This document shows, piece by piece, positions 1 to 8,270 of a stretch of 17,793 nt of DNA. The position numbers were made by a program, and so were the translations under genes. The number at the start of each line of letters is the position of its first letter. The first letter of the stretch is position 1. The stretch lies in NCBI GenBank assembly GCA_027030825.1, contig JALVEM010000021.1, positions 1-17,793 on the forward strand, in the 5' to 3' direction. The notes under the pieces are model-generated. The model was not told the DNA's origin and did not search any database. It was given only the letters and a program-made list of their open reading frames with translations. Source of the stretch: Thiohalobacter sp. (GTDB taxonomy: Bacteria; Pseudomonadota; Gammaproteobacteria; Thiohalobacterales; Thiohalobacteraceae).

Positions 1-978
1 CCCAGGGGTCAGGCTGACATGCCCCGGCACCCGGTCCGGGGGCACATCGGCGGTTTCGATGCCGGAGTATTGGCGCAGCAGCCACTGGGCCGTCCACTCG
101 AGCAGGCGATACACACGCGCCATGGCGTCGTCGTAGCGGCCCTGCCCCGCGCGGCGCTCGGCATTGCGCCAGAGGTCGTAGAGCCGCAGCGGTTCGCTGG
201 CCGGCTTGTCGCCGACCAGGTAGTCGAGGATCACCAGAAGAGGCTGAATGCCCGCATCCCGCCCCAGAATCTGCCGGTAGGGCGAGAGCACTTCCCGCGC
301 GGCGGCGTGATCGAAGCGATCCCACAAAGAGAAGGCCCGGCTCAGGTCGCGCAGGCGCAAAAAATCGCCCTGCAGGCCCGGCTCCGAGGGCGGCCCCATC
401 GACTCGAGCTGATCGAGGGTTTCGTCATAGGCATGATGACGCCAGGAAGCGGCTGCCTGGGCAAGCCGCCGCCGGAAGCGGGTGCGTGCCACGCTGGCAG
501 GCATCATCACCTCGGTGCCGGAAGTGACGCGCGTCAGGTCGGCACGATTGCCGGAAACCAGATGCAGGTCGACCTGCCCGTCGTCCAGCGCAGCGGTCAC
601 CAGTGCCGCACTCATGGTCTTGGTGCCGCCGGTATAGTCGGCATGGATGCGCTCCCGCTCGCGGTCGCGCGCGGAAAGCCAGCCCATGACCCGGTCATAG
701 ACATCATCGAGGGAATCCGGCTGCACCAGCAGAACCTCGAATTGCTCCGTCTCCAGCCCGACCTGCTGCGGAATGGCCGGCAGCGAGGGCTTGTCATCTT
801 CCCGTCTGGCCCTGATCACCTTGCCCTGCCCCGTGACCTGCACATGGGAACCGGCACGCCCGGTTGCCGGATCGTCCCGCGAACAGACGAAGGCGACAAA
901 ATCCGGCCGCAGCGACTCGATCGCCTTGACAATGGGCTCGTGTGAGCCGCCGACGGTGCAGATGAGGGTGGTTTTCAT
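1..978 (-). CDS. TIGR02710-family CRISPR-associated CARF protein (3' end cut by window edge)
   Basis: The reading frame is open for 326 codons from the ATG at 978 to the left edge of the window, so the C-terminus is missing. A GGAG lies eight bases before the ATG. Two CARF signatures are visible: an N-terminal beta strand and glycine turn (TVGGSHEPI, residues 8-16) and the second ligand-pocket motif (DYTGGTKTMSAAL, residues 114-126). Both fit the Cas02710/TIGR02710 family as I know it. These proteins bind cyclic oligoadenylate through the CARF domain. A C-terminal effector domain, often HEPN-like, is expected, but its catalytic motif would lie outside the window. From about residue 170 the visible part is helical and rich in Arg and Leu. 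The gene is separated from the cas operon by 930 nt and may have its own promoter. I am confident that this is a CARF protein and fairly confident of the family. Confidence 0.85.
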   Translation of the reverse strand, partial: MKTTLICTVGGSHEPIVKAIESLRPDFVAFVCSRDDPATGRAGSHVQVTGQGKVIRARREDDKPSLPAIPQQVGLETEQFEVLLVQPDSLDDVYDRVMGWLSARDRERERIHADYTGGTKTMSAALVTAALDDGQVDLHLVSGNRADLTRVTSGTEVMMPASVARTRFRRRLAQAAASWRHHAYDETLDQLESMGPPSEPGLQGDFLRLRDLSRAFSLWDRFDHAAAREVLSPYRQILGRDAGIQPLLVILDYLVGDKPASEPLRLYDLWRNAERRAGQGRYDDAMARVYRLLEWTAQWLLRQYSGIETADVPPDRVPGHVSLTPG

Positions 979-1908
979 GGGCACAGCTCCAGCAAATGAA
1001 GGGACTTCCGTTTCAATCGATATTCGGACTTGTTGCTCTTGCCTGGAGGGAACTCGGGGTTGTCACTGATACCGGTGACCGGGATCATATGAACAAGGTA
1101 GATGCCATTGAGGGAAAGGGATGTTTTCTTTTCAAGCATGGTTCAAGTTTTCCTTAAAATTGATCAAGCTATAGTCGACGCCATGAAAAAGGCCGATGTG
1201 CACTAGGCCATGGCACATCTGCCGGGGCACTGCTCTGCCGCTAAGCGGTGCGAGGGAATTGTCATCGCCTCGAGGAACAGGCCGGCAACTCGGTTGTTGG
1301 AGCTGGATCCAGACAAGGCGGAAAAATGCCAGTCCTTCGAACTGTCCAGACAGCATCTTGGCATGTGCTGGGCAATTTCAACAACCCCCCTCGACGACGA
1401 AGCGCCGGCCATTTTCAGTGACGAGAAAATACTCCCGAGCGATCCGATAAACCACGACAAGAAGCCGAAGGAAAAAAACAGGCTGCCCGAAAGCTGCACA
1501 TTTATCTTCCTCATGACCGAATGCCAGCGTATCCCGCCGTCCGTGCGGGTACGAATCGAACCCGAGGAAGCCGATGGAGCGACATTCCCCGATTTCTGGC
1601 ACCGCCAGCTTGGGGCGATGAAACTTGCTGTCCTTCTTGGATGTGACGCGCCTTGAACAGGTACAGCGTTACAAGTCCCCTTCCAGCCAGTCGCCCATTT
1701 GCCAGAACATTGAGCAGAGGTTGAAAATTATCTTGCCGGACGTGCAGATCCGCCTCTACCTCATCAAGACCGCCTGAAGCTGATAGCCGCATCACCACAC
1801 CCCACTGGACTGCTTGAGTTTTTCCGCACACCCTCGAGTTGCATAGAATGACTGCGGGAACGAAACCATCGCAGAGCATGGATCTCGGCCAACCTTCCAA
1901 TATGCAAT
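979..1908. other. Intergenic stretch without a convincing gene
   Basis: This 930-nt stretch separates the last effector gene from the TIGR02710-type gene. Several short ORFs cross it on both strands (for example 1203-1514 minus, 1210-1656 plus and 1511-1900 minus), but they overlap one another, none has a clear ribosome binding site, and I recognise none. The minus ORF at 1203-1514 opens with a hydrophobic segment that could be membrane-spanning. The plus strand at about 1620-1779 reads as a reasonably protein-like stretch without a start, which could be a gene remnant. The part at 1130-1180 is AT-rich and may hold the promoter of the gene at 1-978, but I see no clean -35/-10 pair. I cannot tell degraded sequence from a long regulatory spacer. 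Confidence 0.5.
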
Positions 1909-1920
1909 TTATGAATTGCA
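1903..1920. repeat. Perfect 7-bp inverted repeat at the end of the effector operon
   Basis: TGCAATT and AATTGCA flank a four-base loop. The repeat overlaps the TAA stop of the TIGR03986-type gene. No run of T follows on the minus strand, so it is not a classic intrinsic terminator. It could still stabilise the 3' end of the transcript or mark where the operon ends. Confidence 0.4.
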
Positions 1921-4203
1921 GTCTTTTAGCTGGTCAAGTGCCTTAGTTTTCTTGGCCTTTTGCTTTTTCTTTTGACTGGATTTCAGGCCGGGAGCACCCC
2001 AGCCATATCTGTCATAAGTTTGCTCGATCTTTGCGGCGAGAGTAATGCGAAAATCACAAGGCCATGAGTTTGCACGCCGAATATAGTCATTGAACATCGT
2101 CACTACTTCTGTGTATCGCTCTTTGGTCAAAGTATCTGGCAATGCATCGATAGCTTCATTCAGTTCAAGCATTGACCTTTCGTGATCGGGAAGTGCGTCC
2201 AAAGCCGCCTGCTTTCGGGCTTTCTCCTCTTCTCTTTGTTGCTTGAGCAAGGCTTCTTCTCTCTCCTTTCTCTGTTGGGCAAGCTTTTCCTCCCGCTCTT
2301 TCAGAATTCTGGCGTACTGGGCGGCGACCTCGTAATCGAGTAGCGCCAGCTTGTTCTGTTTGGCCCAGACAAATTCATTCTTCCTTTCTTTTGGGTTGAG
2401 ACACATATGTCTGAGCATCATTCCAGATGGAAGTCGTGTCGCGCATGTCGGGTCGGCCATCGCCTTCAATGCAACGATCTGAGGGCTGGCGCGCCAGCCA
2501 CCACGTGTTTTCAATCGTTGCTCCATATTCTTCTCAAAATCACGGCTGGCGCGCTGAAGAAACTGCTGAAGACTGTCTGCCGGGCCCTGGTCGGGATCAT
2601 TTGGGATGAGGACGGAACGATCATAGTCAAGTTCCACTCGAATTTGACCGAAACCAAAGGATTTTCCCATGCCGAGCGAATGACGCAATGTTCCGTCTCC
2701 TCCCCAGGTCAACGCCCATACGAGCAAACCGAGTTCTTCGTGCTTGAGGTTATGGAATACCAGACGTCCACGAAACCGGGTCCCTTCGCCTAGCGTTTCC
2801 AGCTTTACCTGCACCTTCTTGTTTTCGCGTTGATCGTCTTGTAGCTGTTGTACACCAGTTTGCTCGAGAGGGCGTACGGGATAGCGTTTGTAACCGCGTA
2901 ATGTTGGGTTTGGCACCGAAGTGGTTGACATGTAAGTGGCGTACTGATTTCCCGTCAGTTGCCCCGACCGTCGGGTCCGATCAACCTTTTGTGTTATGTA
3001 GTTCGGAAAATAGGAAGGCTTGGGACCATTGAGAATGGTGTCTGGCTGGGCTTCTGTATTGGGTTCGCCTTCAGCGATGGCCATCTCGACGCTGACCCGC
3101 GCTCTGAGTGCATCAGACTGATTCTCGCCATTGACAGCGCCAAAAAGGAGATCGGAAAAATCATAACCGTTGTCTTTTCCGGGAACGTCGAGGTGTTTCG
3201 TGGATACATGTCTGATGCAGTCAAGGGTCGTGTAATCTCCGGCAAGACGGGGCATGTAGGCCAGGCCGATGCGCAGGATGCCGTTATCTTCCTTGTAGAA
3301 AACGGGTACTTTTCCGCCATTTCGGTATATCGACTTCCAATAGCCGTTCCAGGGACGGTCACTGTTGGGTTCATCATCTTCGTGGATATAGAGGAAGTCG
3401 CGCCAATAGCGGGTATCGACCCTGATGGCCCTTTCCGGGCTTTCATCATAGAAAATGAAGTCTTTTTTCTTGCCCTTGTCTTTTGTGCTGTCGGAGATCT
3501 GGCCAGTAAATACGGCGAATCCTTCATACGAGCCATAACCCGGTTTGGCAAAATGCTCGTCTATGGAAAACGGGACAGCGCGCTCGTCCCAGTTCATTTT
3601 CAGGCAGAGATTCTCCCATTTTTGATATTTATTCCGTACGCTCATTCCTTGCTTGAAAACAGGCTTGGGAGCGCCGGTGGCTTCTTCGATATCGCGATGA
3701 TGCAGACGCTTCATCTGACAGGGGATGATTTCCTGGCCGCCATCCCCGGTTCTCCGAAGAAATCCGGTTTTAATGTTTCCGACCTTTTCTTTGTACGAGG
3801 CAGATACATACTTCCCTGATATGTCGCGTAGCCCCGGGCGTTGCTCATCCACCATGCGCATCCGCCCAAATCCCGCAACTTCGACGAGAGAACGGAGCAT
3901 GCCCTTGAGACTGGAGCCGGGGATGGCGTAACGGCCATCCGGGAGCTTGAATGGACTCACTTCTCCAGGTGCATCTTTTGTAGCATTTTTCTGCTTGCCC
4001 CCGACGAGCAAAGGCGTTTCCGCCGTCAGCGTATAGTGAATCTCGCCGCTGTAACCGTCCTGAAACGGATGATCATGGGAAACCTGCCTGGCCCATTCGG
4101 GGATGACGATGGTCTCGGAGAGGGGAACGAAGTTATAGGGAGCCGAGATGGCTTGCATCCTGTTTTTGTCAAGACCTTGAGGGCAATTGGGACGAGCGTT
4201 CAT
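1909..4203 (-). CDS. Large RAMP protein, TIGR03986-type (Cas7 with insertion)
   Basis: This is a 764-residue Cas7-like subunit of the type III-D complex. Near the N-terminus a RAMP fold is marked by TPLLVGG and then IPGSSLKGMLR (about residues 94-104). DLLFG follows at about 351-355. The glycine-rich loop LGMGKSFGFG (about 510-519) closes the RAMP region. Between these lies an unusually long insertion. After the RAMP part comes a charged coiled coil (about 623-670) and a lysine-rich tail. An ATG at 4209 is also in frame, but GAGGA directly abuts it. The ATG at 4203 has the same GAGGA six bases upstream, so I chose 4203. The gene follows the csx19-like gene with two bases between them and ends the operon. 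It looks more AT-rich than the genes at 4.2-8.3 kb. In III-Dv complexes a 'Cas7-insertion' subunit follows Csx19, which fits this position. Confidence 0.85.
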   Translation of the reverse strand: MNARPNCPQGLDKNRMQAISAPYNFVPLSETIVIPEWARQVSHDHPFQDGYSGEIHYTLTAETPLLVGGKQKNATKDAPGEVSPFKLPDGRYAIPGSSLKGMLRSLVEVAGFGRMRMVDEQRPGLRDISGKYVSASYKEKVGNIKTGFLRRTGDGGQEIIPCQMKRLHHRDIEEATGAPKPVFKQGMSVRNKYQKWENLCLKMNWDERAVPFSIDEHFAKPGYGSYEGFAVFTGQISDSTKDKGKKKDFIFYDESPERAIRVDTRYWRDFLYIHEDDEPNSDRPWNGYWKSIYRNGGKVPVFYKEDNGILRIGLAYMPRLAGDYTTLDCIRHVSTKHLDVPGKDNGYDFSDLLFGAVNGENQSDALRARVSVEMAIAEGEPNTEAQPDTILNGPKPSYFPNYITQKVDRTRRSGQLTGNQYATYMSTTSVPNPTLRGYKRYPVRPLEQTGVQQLQDDQRENKKVQVKLETLGEGTRFRGRLVFHNLKHEELGLLVWALTWGGDGTLRHSLGMGKSFGFGQIRVELDYDRSVLIPNDPDQGPADSLQQFLQRASRDFEKNMEQRLKTRGGWRASPQIVALKAMADPTCATRLPSGMMLRHMCLNPKERKNEFVWAKQNKLALLDYEVAAQYARILKEREEKLAQQRKEREEALLKQQREEEKARKQAALDALPDHERSMLELNEAIDALPDTLTKERYTEVVTMFNDYIRRANSWPCDFRITLAAKIEQTYDRYGWGAPGLKSSQKKKQKAKKTKALDQLKDCNS

Positions 4204-4205
4204 GA

Positions 4206-4685
4206 TCATTCCTCGCTGTCGGCGTTGATTTCGATGGCAGTGAGCAGGGTCAAATGCTGGATGTAACCGCGTTCACCAGCATCGCTCCAGTAGCGGCGGT
4301 AAACGAGATTGCCATTTACACCGTGCAGACGGTGGCGGACTTCATCGCAAAGCCCCGTACCCTGCTCGTCGTGGCTGTGAGTGGCGAGTGTCCAGCCCTG
4401 GCCGGTGTTTTGGCGCAGGCTGAGACTGTGGCCTTGCGCGGTGACGGCTTCGGCGGCGAGCAGGCAGCCCCAATCGGGTTCGGGGGTGGGCAGGCCGTCG
4501 GTGAAGTATTGCTGGCAGGACTGGAACTGGAGCCAGCCCTCCGTTGGTACCTTGACTTGCAGTTCCGCCCAGACTTCGTCGGGCTCGGTGAGCGTCAGCA
4601 TGTTTTCCAGCTTTGGCGCGCCTTGCCACATCCGCGGCAGTTTGGCGCTTTCACGAAATTTTTCGTAGGCGTCGAGCGTTTCCAT
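4206..4685 (-). CDS. csx19: Csx19-like small subunit of type III-D
   Basis: This is a 159-residue acidic protein without an obvious catalytic motif. The call rests on three points. Its size fits the Csx19/TIGR03984 family. It sits between the double-Cas7 gene and the TIGR03986-type gene, where csx19 is expected in III-D loci. Its C-terminal pattern (LVYRRYWSDAGERGYIQHL, residues 127-145) resembles the family's aromatic 'YLDYD...G' ending. Csx19 is a structural component of III-D complexes with no assigned enzymatic activity. The start overlaps the previous stop as TGATG, with GAGGAGG upstream. Sequence similarity alone is modest, so the name is less certain than the position. Confidence 0.65.
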   Translation of the reverse strand: METLDAYEKFRESAKLPRMWQGAPKLENMLTLTEPDEVWAELQVKVPTEGWLQFQSCQQYFTDGLPTPEPDWGCLLAAEAVTAQGHSLSLRQNTGQGWTLATHSHDEQGTGLCDEVRHRLHGVNGNLVYRRYWSDAGERGYIQHLTLLTAIEINADSEE

Positions 4686-6139
4686 CAGGCGGCCTCCTCG
4701 TTGGATTCAGGCTTGTCGGTTTCGCTCAGCCAGTCGGCCAGCGGACCTTTCATTTCGCCGGTGAAAAATCCGTTGCCGGTGCTGGTTTTAGAGCCGATGG
4801 CGAGACGGCCCTGGCAGAGGTCGTCGAGTGCGTCGCTGAGCGCTTGGCGGACTTCGGGACCGGCGTTTTCTAGGGCACTCTTTTTCAGGGCGATGGGGAT
4901 TGTCAGTTGACCGCCGAACAGGCTTTCCTCGTCGAAGAGCATGCGGTTGCGGACGCCGCCGGTGAAGCGGTCGATGGCGTTGTGCATGAGGTGAATGACC
5001 TGAGTCTTGTCGAGCGTAATGCTGATGTCATCGAGGATGAGCGCGCCGGCGCGTCCCGTTTCATTGCCATCCTTGCTGTCCTTGATCCAGCCGAGCAGTG
5101 AGTGGAGAGATTCTGGGCGTTGGTCGTCGAGCGTGGCGTCTTCGCTGTTCCACTCTCCGACGTGACGGCGGTAGTGGAAGGCAATGCGATGGGCCAGCGC
5201 GCCCTTGATCGACGAGGCGGGGACGAGGGGCATTTTCAGTTGCCGCTGGCCCTTGCCATCTTCCCAGATGATGCACTCTTCGGTTTTCGGCAACAGGTCG
5301 GCGGGTTTGTCGCCGTTGTCGCCGCACAGGCTTTCGTTTCCCTGTCCGATGCGCCAGGGGCCTTTGGCCTCGAGGACGAGTTCGCCGCTGATCCAGTCGC
5401 TGTCGCTGGGTGGTTCGATGTCCTTATGCTGCAACATTTTCGTATCGGCGAGCCCGCGCCCAAGCTGGGCGTAGTGTCTGCGCTGCTCGGGGTTCTCGAG
5501 ATCGAAGCAGCCCTGATGCAGTTCGATGAGCCGCATTTTGCCGAGGCCGGCGCGGGTATTACCACCAAGGCGGAAGGCGGGGTGCCGCAGCAGACTGAGC
5601 AAGGCATTCCATTCGGCCTGGCCGGATTCGGGCGAGTCGGCCCAGAGCTTGAGTTCCACGGCGAAGCGATGGCCGGCGGGAAGAACGGCGCGGTCGAACT
5701 TGGCCTTGTCGGCGGCGGCGCCGCGATGGGTCAGGCGAACGCGATCGCGGTAAACGGGTGTGTCCTGCTGGTCCAGCACTGCCTTGTAGAGTTCGTCTTC
5801 GAGACGTTGCGACTCGGTGATGAGTCCTTCGGCCGGTCGGCCCTGGCTGTCGAGCAGCGCGCCCCAGGAGACCAAAAGCCGGGAAGCTTCGCCGTGCTTG
5901 CGTTTTTGGTAGCCGAACAGATCGTCGGCGGCGCTTTCGTCATCGCCATGGGTTTCGATCCAGAGGTGGCGCAGAACGCCGGCGAGACTGGAACCGGGCT
6001 GTGCAGGGAGCCCGTTGGCGTCCCGGACCAAGGCGGTGTCGAAAACGCCGTCGGGGTTGCCGGTGCTGACGGAGAGCGCAGTGGCAGCTTCCAGCGTGAA
6101 GCGGGCGATAAAGACAGTGCTGCAATCAAGTCGGTTCAT
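4685..6139 (-). CDS. Double-domain Cas7 (Csm3-like, Cas7-2x) RAMP protein
   Basis: The 484-residue protein contains two Cas7 folds in tandem. Domain 1 (about 1-230) has a Csm3-type loop with Asp30, Asp34 and Asp40 before QPGSSLAGVLR (48-57), then a glycine-rich loop LGGNTRAGLG (191-200). Domain 2 (about 250-470) has PASSIKGALAHR (307-318), the Csm3 hallmark AIDRFTGGVRNRMLF (388-402) and a glycine loop IGSKTSTGNG (449-458). Csm3-type subunits form the crRNA-binding backbone, and a loop aspartate cuts target RNA every six nucleotides. Asp34 is my candidate in domain 1. The catalytic residue of domain 2, if any, is less clear. The gene starts two bases after the csx10 stop, with GAGGAG seven bases upstream of the ATG. 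This matches the Cas7-2x subunit of III-D complexes. Confidence 0.88.
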   Translation of the reverse strand: MNRLDCSTVFIARFTLEAATALSVSTGNPDGVFDTALVRDANGLPAQPGSSLAGVLRHLWIETHGDDESAADDLFGYQKRKHGEASRLLVSWGALLDSQGRPAEGLITESQRLEDELYKAVLDQQDTPVYRDRVRLTHRGAAADKAKFDRAVLPAGHRFAVELKLWADSPESGQAEWNALLSLLRHPAFRLGGNTRAGLGKMRLIELHQGCFDLENPEQRRHYAQLGRGLADTKMLQHKDIEPPSDSDWISGELVLEAKGPWRIGQGNESLCGDNGDKPADLLPKTEECIIWEDGKGQRQLKMPLVPASSIKGALAHRIAFHYRRHVGEWNSEDATLDDQRPESLHSLLGWIKDSKDGNETGRAGALILDDISITLDKTQVIHLMHNAIDRFTGGVRNRMLFDEESLFGGQLTIPIALKKSALENAGPEVRQALSDALDDLCQGRLAIGSKTSTGNGFFTGEMKGPLADWLSETDKPESNEEAA

Positions 6140-6141
6140 GG

Positions 6142-7686
6142 TCAGACTCCTCGGGTCTCGATGACGTCAGCGATGCGGTCGGCCAACCTTTGTATAAAGA
6201 GGGCGTAAGCGCGGTTTTTATGCGTGTCCGGGATCTCGCTGGTGATCTTGTCGAAGGCGAGTTTTTCCTTGAGCAAGTCGGCCAGTTTTTGTGGCGGCCG
6301 GTCGGCTTCCTTCACGGGTATTTCGATATTCCAACCATCGCCTTTCGGCTTGATGCGCGCCTTGTCTCCCTGAAAAAGATCTTCGAATATTTTCCGGCCA
6401 GTCTGATTGCGGGCGACGCTGCCGACCCCAGCCCATTGCGAGCGCGACGGGCCATAGGCGATGTCGCCGGTAACACCGTTGAAGCGGCGGGCAGCGTCGA
6501 TGGCGTTGTTGTACATGGCGAGATGCTGCTGGACAAGGGTTTCGACGGTGTCGCGCCAGTCGATGTTGGCGCGGCTCTTCAGCCACTGGATCAACGGATC
6601 GTTGACGGGTTTTTCCACTTCGCTATCCATCCTGGGGAGTGGGGCCGGTTCGTCGAATTGGGGGCACTTCGTTGCCAGCAGCGGCGAATTGACCCACATT
6701 CGGCCAAGTCCGGTTTCACGGTACAGACCCGCGCCGTTGACATTCAGTTGTTGCAGGGCGCCAGGATCGTCGGGTTTACCGCTGAACGTCATGATGCTCC
6801 CTGCCTGCACAACCAGACGCTCATTGTCGTATCCCCGGCGGGCGCTGTTCCACGGAGAGTAACGGCGAGTGCGCAGGAATGTGCGCGACCAGTCAATCTT
6901 GCAGCCGTCAAGGCCGAAATCTTCTGGTGCAGGCTCAATTTTCGGATTGCCAAATGCATCAGCCAGCGCCAGATCGGAGAGCAGCCACAGGATCAGTTCG
7001 TCGGTTTGGATGTTGCCGGCTTGGGGTGGATCGAGTTCGATCGGCGTGATCGCGCAGCGACCGTATTCGGCGGAGCGGGAACGGCCTAGCAGTTGCTCAC
7101 CGCTCAGCGCATCGATGATCCCGTCGAACTGCGCCTGATCAATATCGTCGTCCGCTTCGACAAAGGCGACAAACAGTTGCCCGCGCAGCAGGGCGTCGTA
7201 GCCAAACAGCTGGGCTTCTTCGGCGCGACCGGTTTCGGGGGCGATGGCGGTTTTCAGCCGCAGTTCGCGTGCCGGGGTGGTGTAACGCCCATCGGCGTGG
7301 ATGTAGCCGCCGCGCATTTGCTTGAGCTGGCGTTGCTGTTCAGTGGTGTCGTGGAGCCGGTTGATGATATTGTCGGCATTTAGCCGGGTAGCGCCCCGAT
7401 CCTCTTTCTTGTAGTCGGCGAGCTTTTCGTAATGCCAGCAAAGCGGCGTTGGCCAGCCAGGCGCTTGGCCATCCCAGGGGGTGGCGTCTGAAAAGCGTAG
7501 CTTTCCGCTGTGGAACAGGGTGTAGGCGACGCGCCGGTCGAGCGTGTCGTAGCGACGGCTGGCGACTGTGCCGAGCAGGGCTGCGCCGGGGATATAGTCG
7601 AGCGATTCGTGGCCGCCTTCGGTGGCAGCGCTGGCGCTGAAGACGCAGTCTTCGAGCAGGTCGATAGCAAGGGCCTGACGTTTCAT
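6142..7686 (-). CDS. csx10: Csx10, Cas5-like RAMP subunit of type III-D
   Basis: The 514-residue protein carries the Csx10 signatures. These are IPGAALLGTVASRRY (32-46), a first glycine loop GRSRSAEYGR (201-210), a second loop GAGLYRETGLGRMWVN (318-333), and GPSRSQW in the C-terminal part. Csx10 is the Cas5-like subunit that caps the crRNA 5' tag and contacts Cas10. Residues from about 345 to 514 form a mainly helical extension of about 170 residues, which could include the missing small (Cas11-like) subunit. The start overlaps the cas7 stop as ATGA, and GGAGG lies seven bases upstream, so translation is probably coupled. The family call is firm. The Cas11 idea is inference. Confidence 0.88.
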   Translation of the reverse strand: MKRQALAIDLLEDCVFSASAATEGGHESLDYIPGAALLGTVASRRYDTLDRRVAYTLFHSGKLRFSDATPWDGQAPGWPTPLCWHYEKLADYKKEDRGATRLNADNIINRLHDTTEQQRQLKQMRGGYIHADGRYTTPARELRLKTAIAPETGRAEEAQLFGYDALLRGQLFVAFVEADDDIDQAQFDGIIDALSGEQLLGRSRSAEYGRCAITPIELDPPQAGNIQTDELILWLLSDLALADAFGNPKIEPAPEDFGLDGCKIDWSRTFLRTRRYSPWNSARRGYDNERLVVQAGSIMTFSGKPDDPGALQQLNVNGAGLYRETGLGRMWVNSPLLATKCPQFDEPAPLPRMDSEVEKPVNDPLIQWLKSRANIDWRDTVETLVQQHLAMYNNAIDAARRFNGVTGDIAYGPSRSQWAGVGSVARNQTGRKIFEDLFQGDKARIKPKGDGWNIEIPVKEADRPPQKLADLLKEKLAFDKITSEIPDTHKNRAYALFIQRLADRIADVIETRGV

Positions 7687-8270
7687 GGCTGTACCTCCAG
7701 AGTGATTTCGGCGCGTCCGAGGCCGCGACTGCGGTGGGCGCCAACGGCGTCGATCAGGTGCAGAATGTCGCTGATACGCTCGTCCCAGCCGTCGGGCGGG
7801 GTTTGTCCGGGTACGGGTTCGATTAAGGCTTGCAGCTTGACCGGGATGGTGACTTCGATGCCGCGCAGGCTGTGTTTAAGCGCGGTTCCGCTTTCGTGTT
7901 CGACGGCGGTGGCGTAGAGGCCAGCGTACAGTGCGGGGGTCAGTCTTTCGCCCTCCGCGCTCGCCAGCCAGCGCCGTTGAGCCTGGGGGAGCATGCCGTC
8001 GGAGATTCGCAGGCAGCCGCGTTCGGGCGCGCCTTCGTCGCTTGGATTGCGGCGACCAAAAAGGGTGTCGGTCATGCCCTCGAAATGGTCCCAGCCCCAA
8101 TTTTCCGCGCGGGCGACAGCGTCGCGCAGCAGCCCCTTGAGGTGGCGTCCGGGAAGTACCGGCAGCCCATCAGGGTCGCGCTGGACAACGGCATCGTAAA
8201 CGCTGCCCGCATCGCGTCCACCGCCGGCATGCCAGTAGCCTTTGAGATCAATGGTCAGTTGCGCTTTCAT
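7683..8270 (-). CDS. csm3: Csm3-like Cas7 RAMP protein of type III-D
   Basis: This is a 195-residue single-domain Cas7. The family pattern is clear. HAGGGRDAGSVYDAVVQRD (14-32) contains Asp26, the likely target-RNA-cutting residue. It is followed by GLPVLPGRHLKGLLRDAV (35-52), and the glycine loop GAHRSRGLGRAEI (177-189) lies near the C-terminus. The frame is open upstream to 8312, but I chose the ATG at 8270. There it overlaps the cas10 stop as ATGA, has AAAAGGAA upstream, and gives the normal N-terminus of the family. It would supply the first backbone position of the complex, next to Csx10. The 4-base overlaps on both sides argue for coupled translation of cas10, cas7 and csx10. Confidence 0.9.
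   Translation of the reverse strand: MKAQLTIDLKGYWHAGGGRDAGSVYDAVVQRDPDGLPVLPGRHLKGLLRDAVARAENWGWDHFEGMTDTLFGRRNPSDEGAPERGCLRISDGMLPQAQRRWLASAEGERLTPALYAGLYATAVEHESGTALKHSLRGIEVTIPVKLQALIEPVPGQTPPDGWDERISDILHLIDAVGAHRSRGLGRAEITLEVQP

Noticed and set aside
19..945. A 308-codon plus-strand ORF at the left edge
   Set aside because: The minus strand encodes a CARF protein with both conserved motifs across the same bases; the plus frame shows none.
1545..1565. A tRNA-like T-arm (GGGTTCGATTC on the minus strand)
   Set aside because: The matching stem bases, anticodon arm and acceptor stem are not present in proper positions.
5102..6208. A 368-codon plus-strand ORF
   Set aside because: It is antisense to the double-Cas7 gene and is rich in Gly, Ala and Val as expected of a shadow frame.
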